64,000 nt of DNA from Inia geoffrensis (taxonomy: Eukaryota > Chordata > Mammalia > Artiodactyla > Iniidae): positions 56,280,001-56,344,000 of the forward strand of contig CM070907.1 of the NCBI GenBank assembly GCA_036417435.1, in the 5' to 3' direction. Below the pieces are notes generated by a model, which worked only from the letters and a program-made list of their open reading frames with translations, was not told the origin of the DNA and did no database searches. Shown here one piece after another: positions 11,977 through 36,615 of the stretch. Position numbers and translations under genes: made by a program. Every line of letters begins with the position of its first letter. Position 1 is the first letter of the stretch.

Positions 11977-13933
11977 GGGGAGACCTTCAAGATGGCAGAG
12001 GAGTAAGACGCGGAGATCACCTTCCTCCCCACAAATACATCAGAAATACATCTACATGTGGAACAACTCCTACAGAACGTCTACTGAACGCTGGCAGAAG
12101 ACCTCAGACCTCCCAAAAGGCAAGAAACTCCCCACGTACCTGGATAGGGCAAAAGAAAAAAGAAAAAAAAAACAGAGGCAAAAAATAGGGATGGGACCTG
12201 CACCTCTGGAAGGGAGCTGTGAAGGAGGAAAAGCTTCCACACACTAGGAAGCCCCTTCACTGGCAGAGACGGGGTGGCGGGGGGGACACTTTGGAGCCAC
12301 AGAGGAGAGCACAGCAACAGGGGTGCGGAGGGCAAAGGGGAGAGATTCCTGCACAGAGGATCGGTGCCAACCAGCACCCACCAGCCCAAGAGGCTTGTCT
12401 ACTCACCCGCCGGGGCGGGCGGGGCTGGGAACTGAGGCTCGGGCTTCGGAGGTCAGATCCCAGGGAAAGGACTGGGGTTGGCTGCATGAACACAGCCCGA
12501 AGGGGGTTAGTTCACCACAGCTAGCCAGGAGGGAGTCCAGGAAAAGGTCTGGACCTGCCTAAGAGGCAAGAAACCATTGTTTCCTGGTGTGCGAGGAGAG
12601 GGGATTCAGAGCACCGCCTAAATGAGCTCCAGAGACGGGCGCGGGCCGCGGCTGTCAGCGCAGACCCCAGAGGCGGGCATGAGACGCTAAGGCTGCTGCT
12701 GCTGGAGCCACCAAGAAGCCTGTGTGCAAGCACAGGTCACTATCCACACTGCCCCTCCTGGAAGCCTGTGCAGCCCACCACTGCCAGGGTCCCGTGATCC
12801 ACGGACAACTTCCCTGGGAGAACCCACGGCGTGCCTCAGGATGCTGCAATGTCATGCTGGTCTCTGCCGCCGCAGACTCGCCCCGCATCCGTACCCCTCT
12901 CCCCCTGGCCTGAGTGAGCCAGAGCCCCCGAATCAGCTGCTCCTTTAACCCCATTCAGTCTGAGTGAAGAACAGATGCCCTCAGGCGACCTACACGCAGA
13001 GGCGGGTCCAAATCCAAAGCTGAACCCCAGGAGCTGTGTGAACAAAGAAGAGAAAGGGAAATCTCTCCCAGCAGCCTCAGGAGCAGCGGATTAAAGCTCC
13101 ACAGTCAACTTGATGTACCCTGCATCTGTGGAATACCTGAAGAGGCAATGAATCATCCCAAAATTGAGGCGGTGGACTTGGGAGCAACGATATATATATT
13201 TTTTTCTCTTTTTGTGACTGTGTATGTGTATGCTTCTTTGTGTGATTTTGTCTGTGTATCTTCGCTTTCACCATTTGTCCTAGGGTTCTGTCTGTCCGTT
13301 TTTTTTTTTAGTATAGTTTTTAGCACTTGTCATCATTGGTGTATTTGTTTTTTGGTTTTGTTGCTCTCTTCTTTCTTTCCTTCTCTTTTTTTATTACTTT
13401 AAAAAATTTTTTAATTTTTAACAATTATTTTTTATTTTAACAACTTTATCATTTTCTTTCTTCTTTTCTCCCTTTTCTTCTAAGCCGTGTGTCTGACACA
13501 GTCTTGGTGCTCCAACCGGGTGTCAGGCCTGTGCCTCTGAGGTGGGAGAGCCGAGTTCAGCACACTGGTCCACCAGAGACCTCCCAGCTCCACATGATAT
13601 CAAAGAGTGAAAGCTCTCCCAGAGATCTCCATCTCAACGTTAAGACCCAGCTCCGCTCAATGACGACCAGCAAGCTACAGTGCTGGACAACCTATGCCAA
13701 ACAACTAGCAAGACAGGAACAAACACCACCCATTAGCAGATAGGTTACCTAAAATCATAATAAGGTCACAGACACCCCAAAATGCACCACCGGACACAGT
13801 CCTGCGCACCAGAAAGACAAGATCCAGCTTTATCCACCACAACACAGGCATCGGTGCCCTCCACCAGGAAACCTACATAACACACTGAATCAACCTTAGC
13901 CACTGGAGGCAGACACCAAAAACAACAGGAACT
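11977..13933 (+). promoter_or_regulatory. L1 5' UTR (internal promoter region)
   Basis: About 2 kb upstream of ORF1. The first 1.1 kb is GC-rich with GGGCGGGCGGGG-like boxes near 12411-12424. A T-rich tract follows (13190-13480), and then a moderately GC-rich stretch leads to ORF1. In L1 this region carries the internal promoter; activity of this copy is unknown. Confidence 0.75.
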
Positions 13934-14878
13934 ATGAACCTGCAGCCTGTGAAAGGAGACCCCAAACACAGTAAGTTAAGCAGAATGAGAAGACACAGAA
14001 ACACACAGCAGATGAAGGAACAAGGTAAAAACACACCAGACCTAACAAATGAAGAGGCAATAGGCAGTCTACCTGAAAAAGAATTCAGAGTAATGATAGT
14101 AAAGATGGTCCAAAATCTTGGAAATAGACTGGAGAAAATACAAGATATGTTTGATGACCTAGAAGAACTAAAGAGAAAACAAAAAATGATGAACACCACA
14201 ATAAATGAAATTAAAAAGTCTCTAGAAGGAATCAATAGCAGAATAACTGAGGCAGAAGAACAGATAAATGACCTGGAAGATAAAACAGTGGAAATAACTA
14301 CTGCAGAGCAGAATAAAGAAAAAACAAAAAACAATGAAAAGAATTGAGGACAGTCTCAGAGACCTCTGGGACATTAAACACACCAACATTCGAATTCTAG
14401 GGGTCCCAGAAGAAGAAGAGAAAAAGAAAGGGACTGAGAAAATATGTGAAGAGATTATAGTTGAAAACTTCCCTATTATGGGAAAGGAAATAATCAATCA
14501 AGTCCAGGAAGTCCAGGGAGTCCCATATAGAATAAATTCAAGGAGAAATACACCACGACACATATTAATCAAACTATCAAAATTAAATACAAAGAAAAAA
14601 TATTAAAAGCAGCAAGGGAAAAACAACAAATAATATACAAGGGAATCCCCATAAGGTTAACAGCTGATCTTTCAGCAGAAACTCTGCAAGCCAGAAGGGT
14701 GTGGCAGGACATACTGAAAGTGATGAAAGGGAAAAACCTACAACCAAGATTACTCTACCCAGCAAGGATCTCATTTAGATTTGATGGAGAAATTAAAACC
14801 TTTACAGACAAGCAAAAGCTAAGAGAATTCAGCACCACCAAATCAGCTTTACAACAAATGCTAAAGGAACTTCTCTAG
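13934..14878 (+). pseudogene. L1 ORF1 (RNA-binding chaperone), frameshifted
   Basis: The frame beginning at 13934 shows the coiled-coil region (LGNRLEKIQDMFDDLEELKR and heptads after it), ending prematurely at 14347. The RRM-like part (RDLWDIKHTNIRILGVPEEE) continues in another frame from about 14334. The C-terminal domain (ADLSAETLQARR, YPARISF) continues after a second shift near 14600 and stops at 14878. The family protein is an RNA-binding trimer needed for retrotransposition; here at least two frame changes prevent a full product. Confidence 0.85.
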
Positions 14879-14936
14879 GCAGGAAACACAAGAGAAGGAA
14901 AAGACCTACAATAACAAACCCAAAACAATTAAGAAA

Positions 14937-17900
14937 ATGGTAATAGGAACATACATATCAATAATTACCTTAAATGTAAATGGTTTAAATGCTCAAACCA
15001 AAACACACAGACTGGCTGAGTGGATACAAAAACAAGACCCATATATATGCTGTCACCAAGAGACCCACTTCAGACCTAGGGACACATACAAACTGAAAGT
15101 GAGGGGATGGAAAAAGATATTCCATGCAAATGGAAATCAAAAGAACGCTGGAGTAGCAATACCCATATCACACAAAATAGACTTTAAAATAGACTATTAC
15201 AAGAGACAAAGAAGGACACTACATAATGATCAAGGGATCAATCCAAGAAGAAAATAAAACAATTGTAAATATTTATGCACCCAACATAGGAGCACCTCAA
15301 CACATAAGGAAAATGCTAACAGCCATAAAAGGGGAAATCAACAGTAACACAATCATAGTAGGGGACTTTAACACCCCACTTTCACCAATGGACAGATCAT
15401 CCAAAATGAAAATAAATATGGAAACACAAGCTTTAAATGATACATTAAACAAGATGGACTTAACTGATATTTATAGGACATTCCATCCAAAAAGAACAGA
15501 ATACTCTTTCTTCTCAAATGCTCATGGAACATCCCCCAGGATAGATCATATCTTGGGTCACAAATCAAGCCTTGGTAAATTTAAGAAATTTGAAATCATA
15601 TCAAGTATCTTTTCTGACCACAACGCTATGAGACTAGATATCAATTACAGGAAAAAACCTGTAAAAAATACAAACACATGGAGGCTAAACAATACACTAC
15701 TAAATAACCAAGAGGTCACTGAAGAAACCACAGAGGAATTCAAAAAATACCTAGAAATAAATGACAATGAAAACACAATGACCCAAAACCTATGGGATGC
15801 AGCAAAAGCAGCTCTAAGAGGAAAGTTTATAGCAAAACTATCCTACCTTAAGAAACAAGAAACACCTCAAATAAACAACCTAACCTTACACCTAAAGCAA
15901 TTAGAGAAAGAAGAACAAAAAAACACCAAAGTTAGCAGAAAGAAAGAAATCATAAAGATCAGATCAGAAAGAAATGAAAAAGTAATGAAAGAAACAATAG
16001 CAAACATCAATAAAACTAAATGCTGGTTCTTTGAGAAGATAAACAAAATTGATAAACCATTAGCCAGACTCATCAAGAAAAAAAGGGAGAAGACTCAAAT
16101 CAATAGAATTAGAAATGAAAAAGGAGAAGTAACAACTGACACTGCAGAAATACAGAGGATCATGAGAGATAACTACAAGCAACTCTATGCCAATAAAATG
16201 GGCAACCTGGAAGAAATGGACAAATTCTGAGAAAAGCACAAGCCTCCAAGACTGAACCAGGAAGAAATAGAAAATATAAACAGACCAATCACAAGCACTG
16301 AAATTGAAACTGTGATTAAAAATCTTCCAACAAACAGAAACCCAGGACCAGATGGCTTCACAGGCGAATTCTATCATACATTTAGAGAAGAGCTAACACC
16401 TAACCTTCTCAAACTCTTCCAAAATATAGCAGAGGGAGGAACACTCCCAAACTCATTCTACAAGACCACCATCACCCTGATACTAAAACCAGACAAAGAT
16501 GTCACAAAGAAAGAAAACTACAGGCCAATATCACTGATGAACATAGATGCAAAAATCCTCAACAAAATACTAGCAAACAGAATCCAACAGCACATTAAAA
16601 GGATCATACCCCATGCTCAAGTTGGGTTTACCCCAGGAATGCAAGGATTCTTCAATATATGCAAATGAATCAATGTGTTACACTGTATTAACAAACTGAA
16701 GGATAAAAACAATATGATGATCTCAATAAATGCAGAAAAATCTTTCAACAAAATTCAACACCCATTTATCATAAAAACCCTCCAAAAGGGGGCAGAGAGG
16801 GAACCTGCCTCAACATAATAAAGGCCATATATGACAAACCCACAGCCAACATTGTTCTCAGTGGTGAAAAACTGAAACCATTTCCAGTAAGAGCAGGAAT
16901 AAGACAAGGTTGCCCACTCTCACCACTCTTATTCAACCTAGTTTTGGAAGTTTTAGCCACAGCAATCAGAGAAGAAAAAGAAATAAAAGGAATCCAAACT
17001 GGAAAAGAAGAAGTAAAGCTGTCACTGTTTGCAGATGACATGACACTATACACAGAGAATCCTAAAGACTCTACTAGAAAACTACTAGAGCTAATCAATG
17101 AACTTGGTAAAGTAGCAGGATACAAAATTAATGCACAGAAATCTCTTGTATTCCTATACACTAATGATGGAAAAATCTGAAAGTGAAATTAAGGAAACAC
17201 TCCCATTTACCATTGCAACAAAAAGAATAAAATATCTAGGAATAAACCTACCTAAGGAGACAAAAGACCTGTATGCAGAAAACTATAAGGCACTGATAAA
17301 AGATATTAACTATGATACAAACAGATGGAAAGATATACCGTGTTCTTGGATTAGAAGAATCAACATTGTGAAAATGACTATAATACCCAAAGCAATCTAC
17401 AGATTCAATGCAATCCCTATCAAACTACCAATGGCATTTTTCACAGAACTAGAATTAAAATTTTCACAATTTGTATAGAAACAGAAAAGACCCCGAATAC
17501 CCAAAGCAATCTTGAGAAAGAAAAACGAAGCTGGAGGAATCAGGCCACCGGACTTCAGACTACACTACAAAGCTACAGTAATCAAGACAATATGGTACTG
17601 GCACAAAAAGAGAAATACCGACCAATGGAACAGGATAGAAAGCCCAGAGATAAACCCACACACACATGGTCACCTTATTTTTGATAAAGGAGGTAAGACT
17701 ATACAATGGAGAAAAGACAGCCTCTTCAATAAGTGATGCTGGGAAAACTGGGCAGCTACATGTAAAAGAATGAAATTAGAACACTTCCTAACACCATACA
17801 CAAAAATAAACTCAAAATGGGGGCTTCCCTGGTGGCACGGTGGTTGAGAGTCCACCTGCCGATGCAGGGGACAGGGGTTCGTGCCCCGGTCTGGGAAGAT

Positions 17901-18753
17901 CCCACATGCTGTGGAGCGGCTGGGCCCGTGAGCCATGGCCGCTGAGCCTGCACGTCCGGAGCCTGTGCTCCGCAATGGGAGAGGCCACAACAGTGAGAGG
18001 CCCGTGTTCCACAAAAAATAAATAAATAAATAAAAATTAAAAAAATAAACTGAAAATGGATTAAAGACCTTAATGTAAGGCCAGAAACTATCAAACTCTT
18101 AGAGGAAAACATAGGCAGAACACTCTATGACATAAATCACAGCAAGATCCTTTTTGACCCACCTCCTAGAGAAATGGAAATAAAAACAAAAATAAACAAA
18201 TGGGTCCTAATGAAACTTAAAAGCTTTTGCACAGCAAAGGAAACCATAAACAAGACGAAAAGACAACCCTCAGAATGGGAGAAATTATTTGCAGATGAAG
18301 CAACTGACAAAGGATTAATCTCCAAAATTTACAAGCAGCTCATGCAGCTCAATATCAAAAAAACAAACAACCCAATCCAAAAATGGGCAGAAGACCTAAA
18401 TAGACATTTCTCCAAAGAAGATATACAGATTGCCAACAAACACATGAAAGAATGCTCAACATCACTAATCAGTAGAGAAATGCAAATCAAAACTACAATG
18501 AGGTATTATCTCACACTGGTCAGAATGGCCATCGCCAAAAAATCTACAAACAGTAAATGCTGGAGAGGGTGTGGAGAAAAGGGAACCCTCTTGCACTGTT
18601 CGTGGGAATGTAAGTTGATACAGCCACTATGGAGAATAGTATTGATGTTCCTTAAAAAACTAAAAATAGAACTACCATACAACCCAGCAATCTCACTACT
18701 GGGCATATACCCTGAGAAAACCATATTTCAAAAAGAGTCATGTACCACAATGT
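14937..18753 (+). pseudogene. L1 ORF2 (endonuclease/reverse transcriptase), degenerate
   Basis: The endonuclease domain is visible at 14937-15640 (motifs LNVNGLN, QETH, VGDFNTPL, SDHNA), with a frameshift near 15226. In-frame stops occur at 16228-16230 and 16666-16668. The reverse-transcriptase core with LFADDM is at about 17020-17045, after a deletion near 16790. Two tryptophan codons have become stops at about 17476-17478 (TAG) and 17734-17736 (TGA). A SINE interrupts it at 17821-18040. The C-terminal end is lost. The family enzyme nicks DNA and copies L1 RNA at the nick. Confidence 0.88.
17821..18040 (+). repeat. CHR-type SINE (short form) inside L1 ORF2
   Basis: Complete SINE with an AAATA-repeat tail. 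The 19-bp duplication AAAAATAAACT(C)AAAATGG differs at one position between its copies (17802-17820, 18041-18059). The SINE is therefore younger than the L1. Confidence 0.94.
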
Positions 18754-18775
18754 ACAACCAAAGAATATTGTAGGA

Positions 18776-19540
18776 TAAGTAACATCAACAGTGAATGAAA
18801 AGCATGCTCCTTCCTCTCTTATGCCCTGCTAACTCACCAGCTTCACCAATCAGAACCCTGACTACATCTTTATATCCCCTTAACAGTTAGCACAGAATCT
18901 TGAACACAGATGGTACCAAAGGTCTGCTGAATAACAAATTAATGCTTTTGAATGCAACTTCCTACATGTGTATTCAGGAGTCCTCAAACCTTAGCAAATA
19001 TCTGAAATCTTAAAGCAGGAAATGGGAATGAGGAAAAAGAAAACCAAAATGATGGGACATGCATTTACTTCTCCACAGTATATTATGTTCTTAGTGTGCA
19101 TTTCAAGGTGGCATCTTACTGCTGTCCTCAAACCTGAGTATGTACCAGGCATCCTTACCTTTAAGTAGTTACTGGACTTCATTGTTATCAGAGCAAAAAA
19201 GAGCACTATTAAGAGAGGCAAGGATTTAGATGTGACACTTCACTTCACTTCCTCCTAACAGTAGGGTGCCAAGACTCAAACCCCTATGCCTCTACATGCA
19301 GTCGGGAAGAAATCCACACAGTGAAGCTTGGAAGTGTAGAGATGTGTGAGGTGGGAATAAGAAGGAGCACTGCTTTCAGAGGAGAGTGTGTTGGCAGGCA
19401 GAAGACAAATCTTAGGAGCTGAACTGCGGAAAGCAACAAAGAGTGTGGGCTCATAAAACAAAAGCCACAGACTGCTGAATCCTGTGCTAGACCCTGAATG
19501 CAGGAGCCTAGTATCAATGAATTCAAGACCACCTTTCTTT
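18776..19540. other. NARS2: Intron 5 sequence, no feature seen
   Basis: No repeat family, exon or RNA gene is recognised. Open frames on the minus strand at 18991-19563 lack any known motif. Confidence 0.5.
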
Positions 19541-19710
19541 CTTTTTTTTTTTTTTTTTAACATCTTTATTGGGGTATAATTGCTTTACAATGGTGTGTTA
19601 GTTTCTGCTTTATAACAAAGTGAATCAGTTATACATATACATATGTTCCCATATCTCTTCCCTCTTGCGTCTCCCTCCCTCCCACCCTCCCTATCCCACC
19701 CCTCCAGGCG
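19541..19710 (-). repeat. L1 3' end, about 150 bp, with target duplication
   Basis: A T-run and the complement of the young L1 3' UTR (AACATCTTTATTGGGGTATA, TTATACATATACATATG) end CACCCCTCCAGGCG. The 11-bp duplication ACCACCTTTCT is present on both sides (19524-19535 and 19713-19724 region). It is a very short 5'-truncated insertion of the same L1 lineage as 45.97-48.8 kb. Confidence 0.88.
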
Positions 19711-19837
19711 AACACCACCTTTCTGACACTCTGAATAGACAAAGCCTAATTCCACTACATAAAATTCCTCAACCTGGCCCTGGAGTACTATGAACATAGA
19801 ACACTTCTCATTTGTTTAGCTTCAGAAATACATTTTC

Positions 19838-20172
19838 GGACTTCCCTCGTGGCACAATGGTTAAGAATCCGCCTGCCAATGCAGGGGACACAGGTTTGAG
19901 CCCTGGTCTGGGAAGATCCCACATGCCGTGGAGCAGCTAAGCCCATGTGCCATAACTACTGAGCCTGCGAGTCACAACTATTCAGCCCACGTGCCACAGC
20001 TACTGAAGCCTGCGTGCCTAGAACCCATGCTCCACAGCAAGAGAAACCACTGCAATGAGTAGCCCCCACTCGCTTGCAACTAGAGAAGCCCGTGCGTAGT
20101 AACTTAGACCCAACACAGCCAAAAATAAATAAATAAAATTTTAAAAGCCCCGATTAAAAAAAAAAAAAAAAA
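19838..20172 (+). repeat. Long CHR-type SINE
   Basis: Head GGACTTCCCTCGTGGCACAA, extended body and tail GACCCAACACAGCC plus poly-A. The 14-bp duplication AGAAATACAT(T/C)TTC flanks it (19824-19837, 20173-20186). Confidence 0.92.
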
Positions 20173-20275
20173 AGAAATACATCTTCCTCATTTCTCTGTA
20201 TTTATTCTTATTTGGTAATTTACCTTGTGTTGTTTAGAGTCCAAAATGCACATATTGTAATCATTCAGACTTGCT

Positions 20276-20315
20276 TAGGGGATTTCTCTGGTGGTAAAGC
20301 AGTTAGCTCCAAATT
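20276..20315 (+). repeat. Possible SINE head fragment
   Basis: GGGATTTCTCTGGTGGTAAAGCAG resembles the first 25-35 bases of the CHR tRNA-like head, without body or tail. It is too short to be certain. Confidence 0.35.
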
Positions 20316-20319
20316 TATA

Positions 20320-21627
20320 ATTACTTAAGTTTGTTACAGATTTTTTTTACTTGTTTAACTTGGGTCTCTTTAATAATTCCCTTCATATTTGTAAAAACTC
20401 CTTTAGATTATACACTTCCTTCCCTATCATTTACTTTTTAATATTTGGTGGTTTAGATTAAGGGATCATGAAACGTATTTAAGGTGGTAATTCCTCTTCA
20501 CTTCAATATTCAGATGACTATTAAGGTGCAAAGAGAAAATTAACATAAATGGCTAGAAGAGAACCTTTTCTACAATTTACATATTGTTATTTTATCATCT
20601 GCTGCCTTCTTTGAACTCATTTACAGATGCTAACACTCCTACTTTAAATGTTCAACCAAGCGTTTTTATTCTGCTTTTTGCAGAAGGCTACCATCCAGAT
20701 TTCGTCAAACCACATATGAAGAAAGACAGCATTTGATTATTATTTTGAATAATGACTTTGACACATCAGGATAACTTCTCCCAGTGAATATGCTGTTCAA
20801 TAATATAAAGAAAAAGCATCATTATCAAGAGTCAGAATATATTGAACCAGAGAGAGTAGTTTGGTACAGGTCTTGTCATTTGATGGAATCACCCAAATAT
20901 ATAAAGAATCTTGATTTCTCAGAGATACAGAAATCGGTAAATAAATGAAAGAAATACAAAAAGCACCACTCATCAACATACATTTCTCTTTGTACATTAT
21001 ACTACTGGTCAATGATTTTAAACAGGCTGGCTAATTGGTAACTGAAAGGCTTTCAATTGCCTACATGTAAGAAAAACTGGTAACTTTTAAATTTCCTGCA
21101 ACAAGAGCTGGCTGACAATATGTGGCGCAGAGTAGGAGTTCAAAAAATAATTGCTGAACAAAGAATTAAAATAAAAGCCTTCATGAGGTATAGACTAAAT
21201 AATTTCTTATGAAAAATATATTTTCTAAAGACTCTGAAAAAGAAAATATTTACATGTATACTTTTCTATTTTAGTTCCATCTCTTAAAATAAGAGTTACA
21301 CCCAAAAATATTACTGGGGGGTTGAATTTGCAGAAAAGATCTCTTAGAATTTTTATTAATTTCTTCAAATTTCTCTAGTTCACCAATTCACAGTTATAAA
21401 AAAGGCAAATACAGTACTAAATTAAAAATCTACTCCTTTCAGTCACAACGAAGGTAATACAGCTGGTTGGACAGAGAATTAGAGAAGTGTGAATTTTCTA
21501 TGCACATTTTTTAAGGATTATTATCAACAAAATTCATGTTCTATCCAAATAACTCTCATTAAATTGAAAGCAAACCCTCAAATGACAAATATCAGAGAGC
21601 AATATACCCCCCAAGATGGGAAGCACA
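20320..21627. other. NARS2: Intron 5 sequence next to exon 5
   Basis: AT-rich intronic DNA without recognised repeats. It contains the donor side of exon 5 at 21628-21633. Confidence 0.5.
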
Positions 21628-21633
21628 GCTTAC

Positions 21634-33858
<12,225 letters not shown>

Positions 33859-34330
33859 AGCGCGGCCGCCCCAGGCCCTTCTCGGGACCAGCCCTGATCC
33901 CAGCGCGTGCGGACCCTGCCTACGGGAACCCTCTCTTCTCCTCCCCTCTTCCGGGCCGCAGCCCTGCCCTCAGGCAGTCCAGAGTCCCCCGCTGGCTCCC
34001 TTCTCCTTCACCGGCCCCAGCTCGTGAAGGAGAAGCTCTGCTTTCCCCCTCCCCGAAAGGGCGTAAAGGACACAAGACGTTCAGCGGCGAACGCCAAACA
34101 GAAAGCGCGCGCCTTGAGATCCCGGGACACCCCACAACCCCGCGTAGCTTCTAAACTCACGCGCTTCCCCCTAGCTGAAACACGCGCGGCACCCACCCCT
34201 ACGTCACCACGCCAACGCTAACGTCATCACGCTACGAGGAAGTTAAGAGGGAGCATGCGTACTTGTGACTCCATTTAAAGAGGCGGCGAAGCGAAGGAAG
34301 GGGCGGGGTCAGGAGCTGAGATGGGGCGGA

Positions 34331-34891
34331 GTTAAGACGCTAGGGTTGTAGAGGTTAAAGTTGAAGGAACTAGGTAACCCACTTGGGGCGAGGTATGAGA
34401 GTCTTCATTTCTAAAGCTTCCGGGTGATGCAGAGGAACGCAAAGTGAAGGGCAAGGAGTGACTGATGCAGAAGGAAAGCGGACCAGAAGGAGGCTCTTGA
34501 TTGTTGAGAGGATTAGGGTGAGGGGATCAGGCTTTTCGGAGTTCTGAGAACAGAGAAAAACAAGACACAGCCCCTGCTAAAGTCACAGCTGGGTGGTATC
34601 AGACATCTAAACAGACAATTGAATAAAAGGGTGATCAGTTCCATAACACAGCCTAAGCGTGGGATGCAAAAGATGGCTTGCTACAGAAGGTAACCCTTTG
34701 ACAGGTAAGAGTAAGTGAAGAGACTTGGAACGGCGGCGTAGTCAGAGAAGGCATGACAGTGTGAAGCTGTTGGAGAGAGAGTGGAGGAATTGCTGGGCAT
34801 TGCCTGCCAGAATCTTTGAGCCTCTCTCTTTCCTTTTCCAACACAGTTATCTGCGTTTATTTGACCTGGAAACAATGACCCCTTCATGTAT
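34331..34891. other. Flank upstream of NARS2, no feature seen
   Basis: GC content falls back to average after about 34.45 kb. An ETS-like CTTCCGGG occurs at 34417-34424. No gene or repeat is recognised. Confidence 0.5.
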
Positions 34892-34903
34892 TAGACCACT
34901 TTT

Positions 34904-35111
34904 TTTTTTTTTTTTTTTTTCGGTACGCGGGCCTCTCACTGTCGTGGCCTCTCCTGTTGCAGAGCACAGGCCCTCGACGCGCAGGCTCAGTGGCCATGGC
35001 TCACGGGCCTAGCCGCTGTGCGGCATGTGGGATCTTCCCGGACCGCGGCATGAACCCGTGTCCCCTGCATCGGCAGGCGGACTCTCAACCACGGCGCCAC
35101 CAGGGAAGCCC
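34904..35111 (-). repeat. CHR-type SINE (short form)
   Basis: T-run 34900-34920 plus the complement of the SINE, flanked by TAGACCAC-TTTT (34892-34903, 35112-35124, one base longer on the right). Confidence 0.93.
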
Positions 35112-35234
35112 TAGACCACCTTTTAAACGTATCAAAAAAAAATTTTTTTTTTCTGTAATTCATTGATACTCATGAACTAGTTTTCTATCTGATTAAAAGA
35201 AAGAAGTAAGGGCCAGTTACTTAAAGTTGCACTA

Positions 35235-35385
35235 TTATTATGCCCATTTTACAGATAAGAGAACTTAGGCACAGAAAAGTTAAATGACTTGCTCAAGGAT
35301 ATACATTCTATGAATGTGAGATTTAAACCTGGAAATCTCGGCTCCATCCACTAAACTGTTATGCTATACAGTCTCTCCAAGGTGG
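35235..35385 (-). repeat. MIR SINE, antisense
   Basis: GCCCATTTTACAGATAAGAG...GACTTGCTCAAGGATATACA...CATCCACTAAACTGTTATGC follows the antisense MIR. The next 35386-36365 shows one short ancient repeat (CATCAAGGAACTCATGGTCTAG) and otherwise nothing recognised. Confidence 0.75.
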
Positions 35386-36365
35386 GAAATAAAACCATTG
35401 TCCCTTCCATCAAGGAACTCATGGTCTAGACATGGAGACTGGCAAGAAAACAGAGAATTGTAATATAAACTAATAAGTACCAATATAAATGTATAAACCA
35501 AGTGAAGTGGTAGCCTACAAAAGTAAATAAGCTGAGTTTTGGAGGAGGATCAGCATTTTGCCAGGTTGGGATGCAGGAAAGAGTGTTTCCTGCCAGAAGG
35601 TGGGCAAGAACGGTTGCCAGGAGGGCAAAAAGCCTGGAAGAATTGTAAAACTGTTCTCAAAACAGACTAGAAAATAGCACCCATGAAAATACCAAGTTCT
35701 TGGACACTTCCTGAACCTTGAGAACAGAAATATGGAAACTTGCAGCTAAATGCCTTCTGGATTATGTAGCTATGGGCCTTTAAAAAAGTATGTCTTTGGT
35801 ATTGGTCGCAAAATCTGGGGAACAAGACAATCTGGCATACATACCAATGGTATGTAACCCAGTTCAAATCTCCTCTTTGACTATGCTACCTTGTCCAAGG
35901 GACCAAAAATAGTGACCAGTTGGCTCACTTCCTACCCAGGCCATCTGTTTGTCTTGCCTTCTTTCTTTACCTGGTCCTCCCCAGTGTGCATCTTAAGAAC
36001 TGAAGTCTGAGTCTCAGAGAGTGAGGATCCTGACTTCTTTTACCCTGTCACCTACTACTTGTTTAAGTCAAAGGGTTGTTTTCTGAGCAGGGGACCACTG
36101 GCCAGTAGTATGATGAAGGCAAGGGAAGCCAGTGGGTAAAACTGAAAACTAGCGATAGTTCACTTAAAATGTAGATCACTGAAAGTTCACTACAGTATTT
36201 GTGTGTCTGGTGCTAAGTTCAAGCCACTCTTCGTACTGTATCAAATCATATCATCTTCTTATTTATTTCTATTTTCAGTGTTGGAGTGACACTTCCCCTT
36301 TTAGATTCATCATCTTCCAGACAGTTGCCGGAGTGATCTTTCTAAAATGAATATATTACTGCTGG

Positions 36366-36615
36366 TAATAATGATGGCTAGTGCCATAGAATCCTTACTA
36401 TGTTCCAGGATTAATATGTTAATATTAATGTATACTGTTAATATATTCTTCACATATTCACTCATTTAATCCTCATAACAGCCCTCTGAAGTAGGGGTAG
36501 TAACATCATCCCCAGTTTTCAAAGGAGCAGCTGAAACTCAGAGAGGTTTCATAATTTGTACCAAGTTACACTGGCAGTTTGGCACTAGAGTCCATTCTCT
36601 TACCCATTCGTAATC
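36366..36615 (-). repeat. MIR SINE, antisense
   Basis: GGCTAGTGCCATAGAATCCT...CATTTAATCCTCATAACAGCC...CAGCTGAAACTCAGAGAGG is antisense MIR with a small AT-rich expansion near 36420-36445. From 36616 to 37280 I recognise nothing. Confidence 0.75.

Larger units (their letters stand above)
11977..18753 (+). mobile_element. L1 retrotransposon with complete 5' end, missing 3' end
   Basis: The element starts GGGGAGACCTTCAAGATGGC, the usual start of a cetartiodactyl L1 5' UTR. It has a 1.95-kb GC-rich then T-rich 5' UTR, ORF1, a short spacer and ORF2. Homology with the L1 copy at 45.97-48.8 kb stops abruptly at about 18753, inside ORF2. The last part of ORF2, the 3' UTR and the poly-A tail (about 600 bp) are absent, and no flanking duplication was found. 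Several frameshifts and stops make both proteins non-functional, so the element is dead. It lies antisense to NARS2 in intron 5. Confidence 0.92.

Noticed and set aside
11950..18775. Target duplication for the 12-kb L1 (AACCAAA near both ends)
   Set aside because: The left copy does not abut the L1 start and the similarity falls off after seven bases in A-rich DNA; it is within chance.
1..21633. NARS2 exon 6 and later exons
   Set aside because: I looked for the complement of the expected Pro-Glu-Glu-Asn-Phe-Phe and His-Leu-Glu-Val-Met segments between positions 1 and 21633 and found none, so these exons are taken to lie outside the window.
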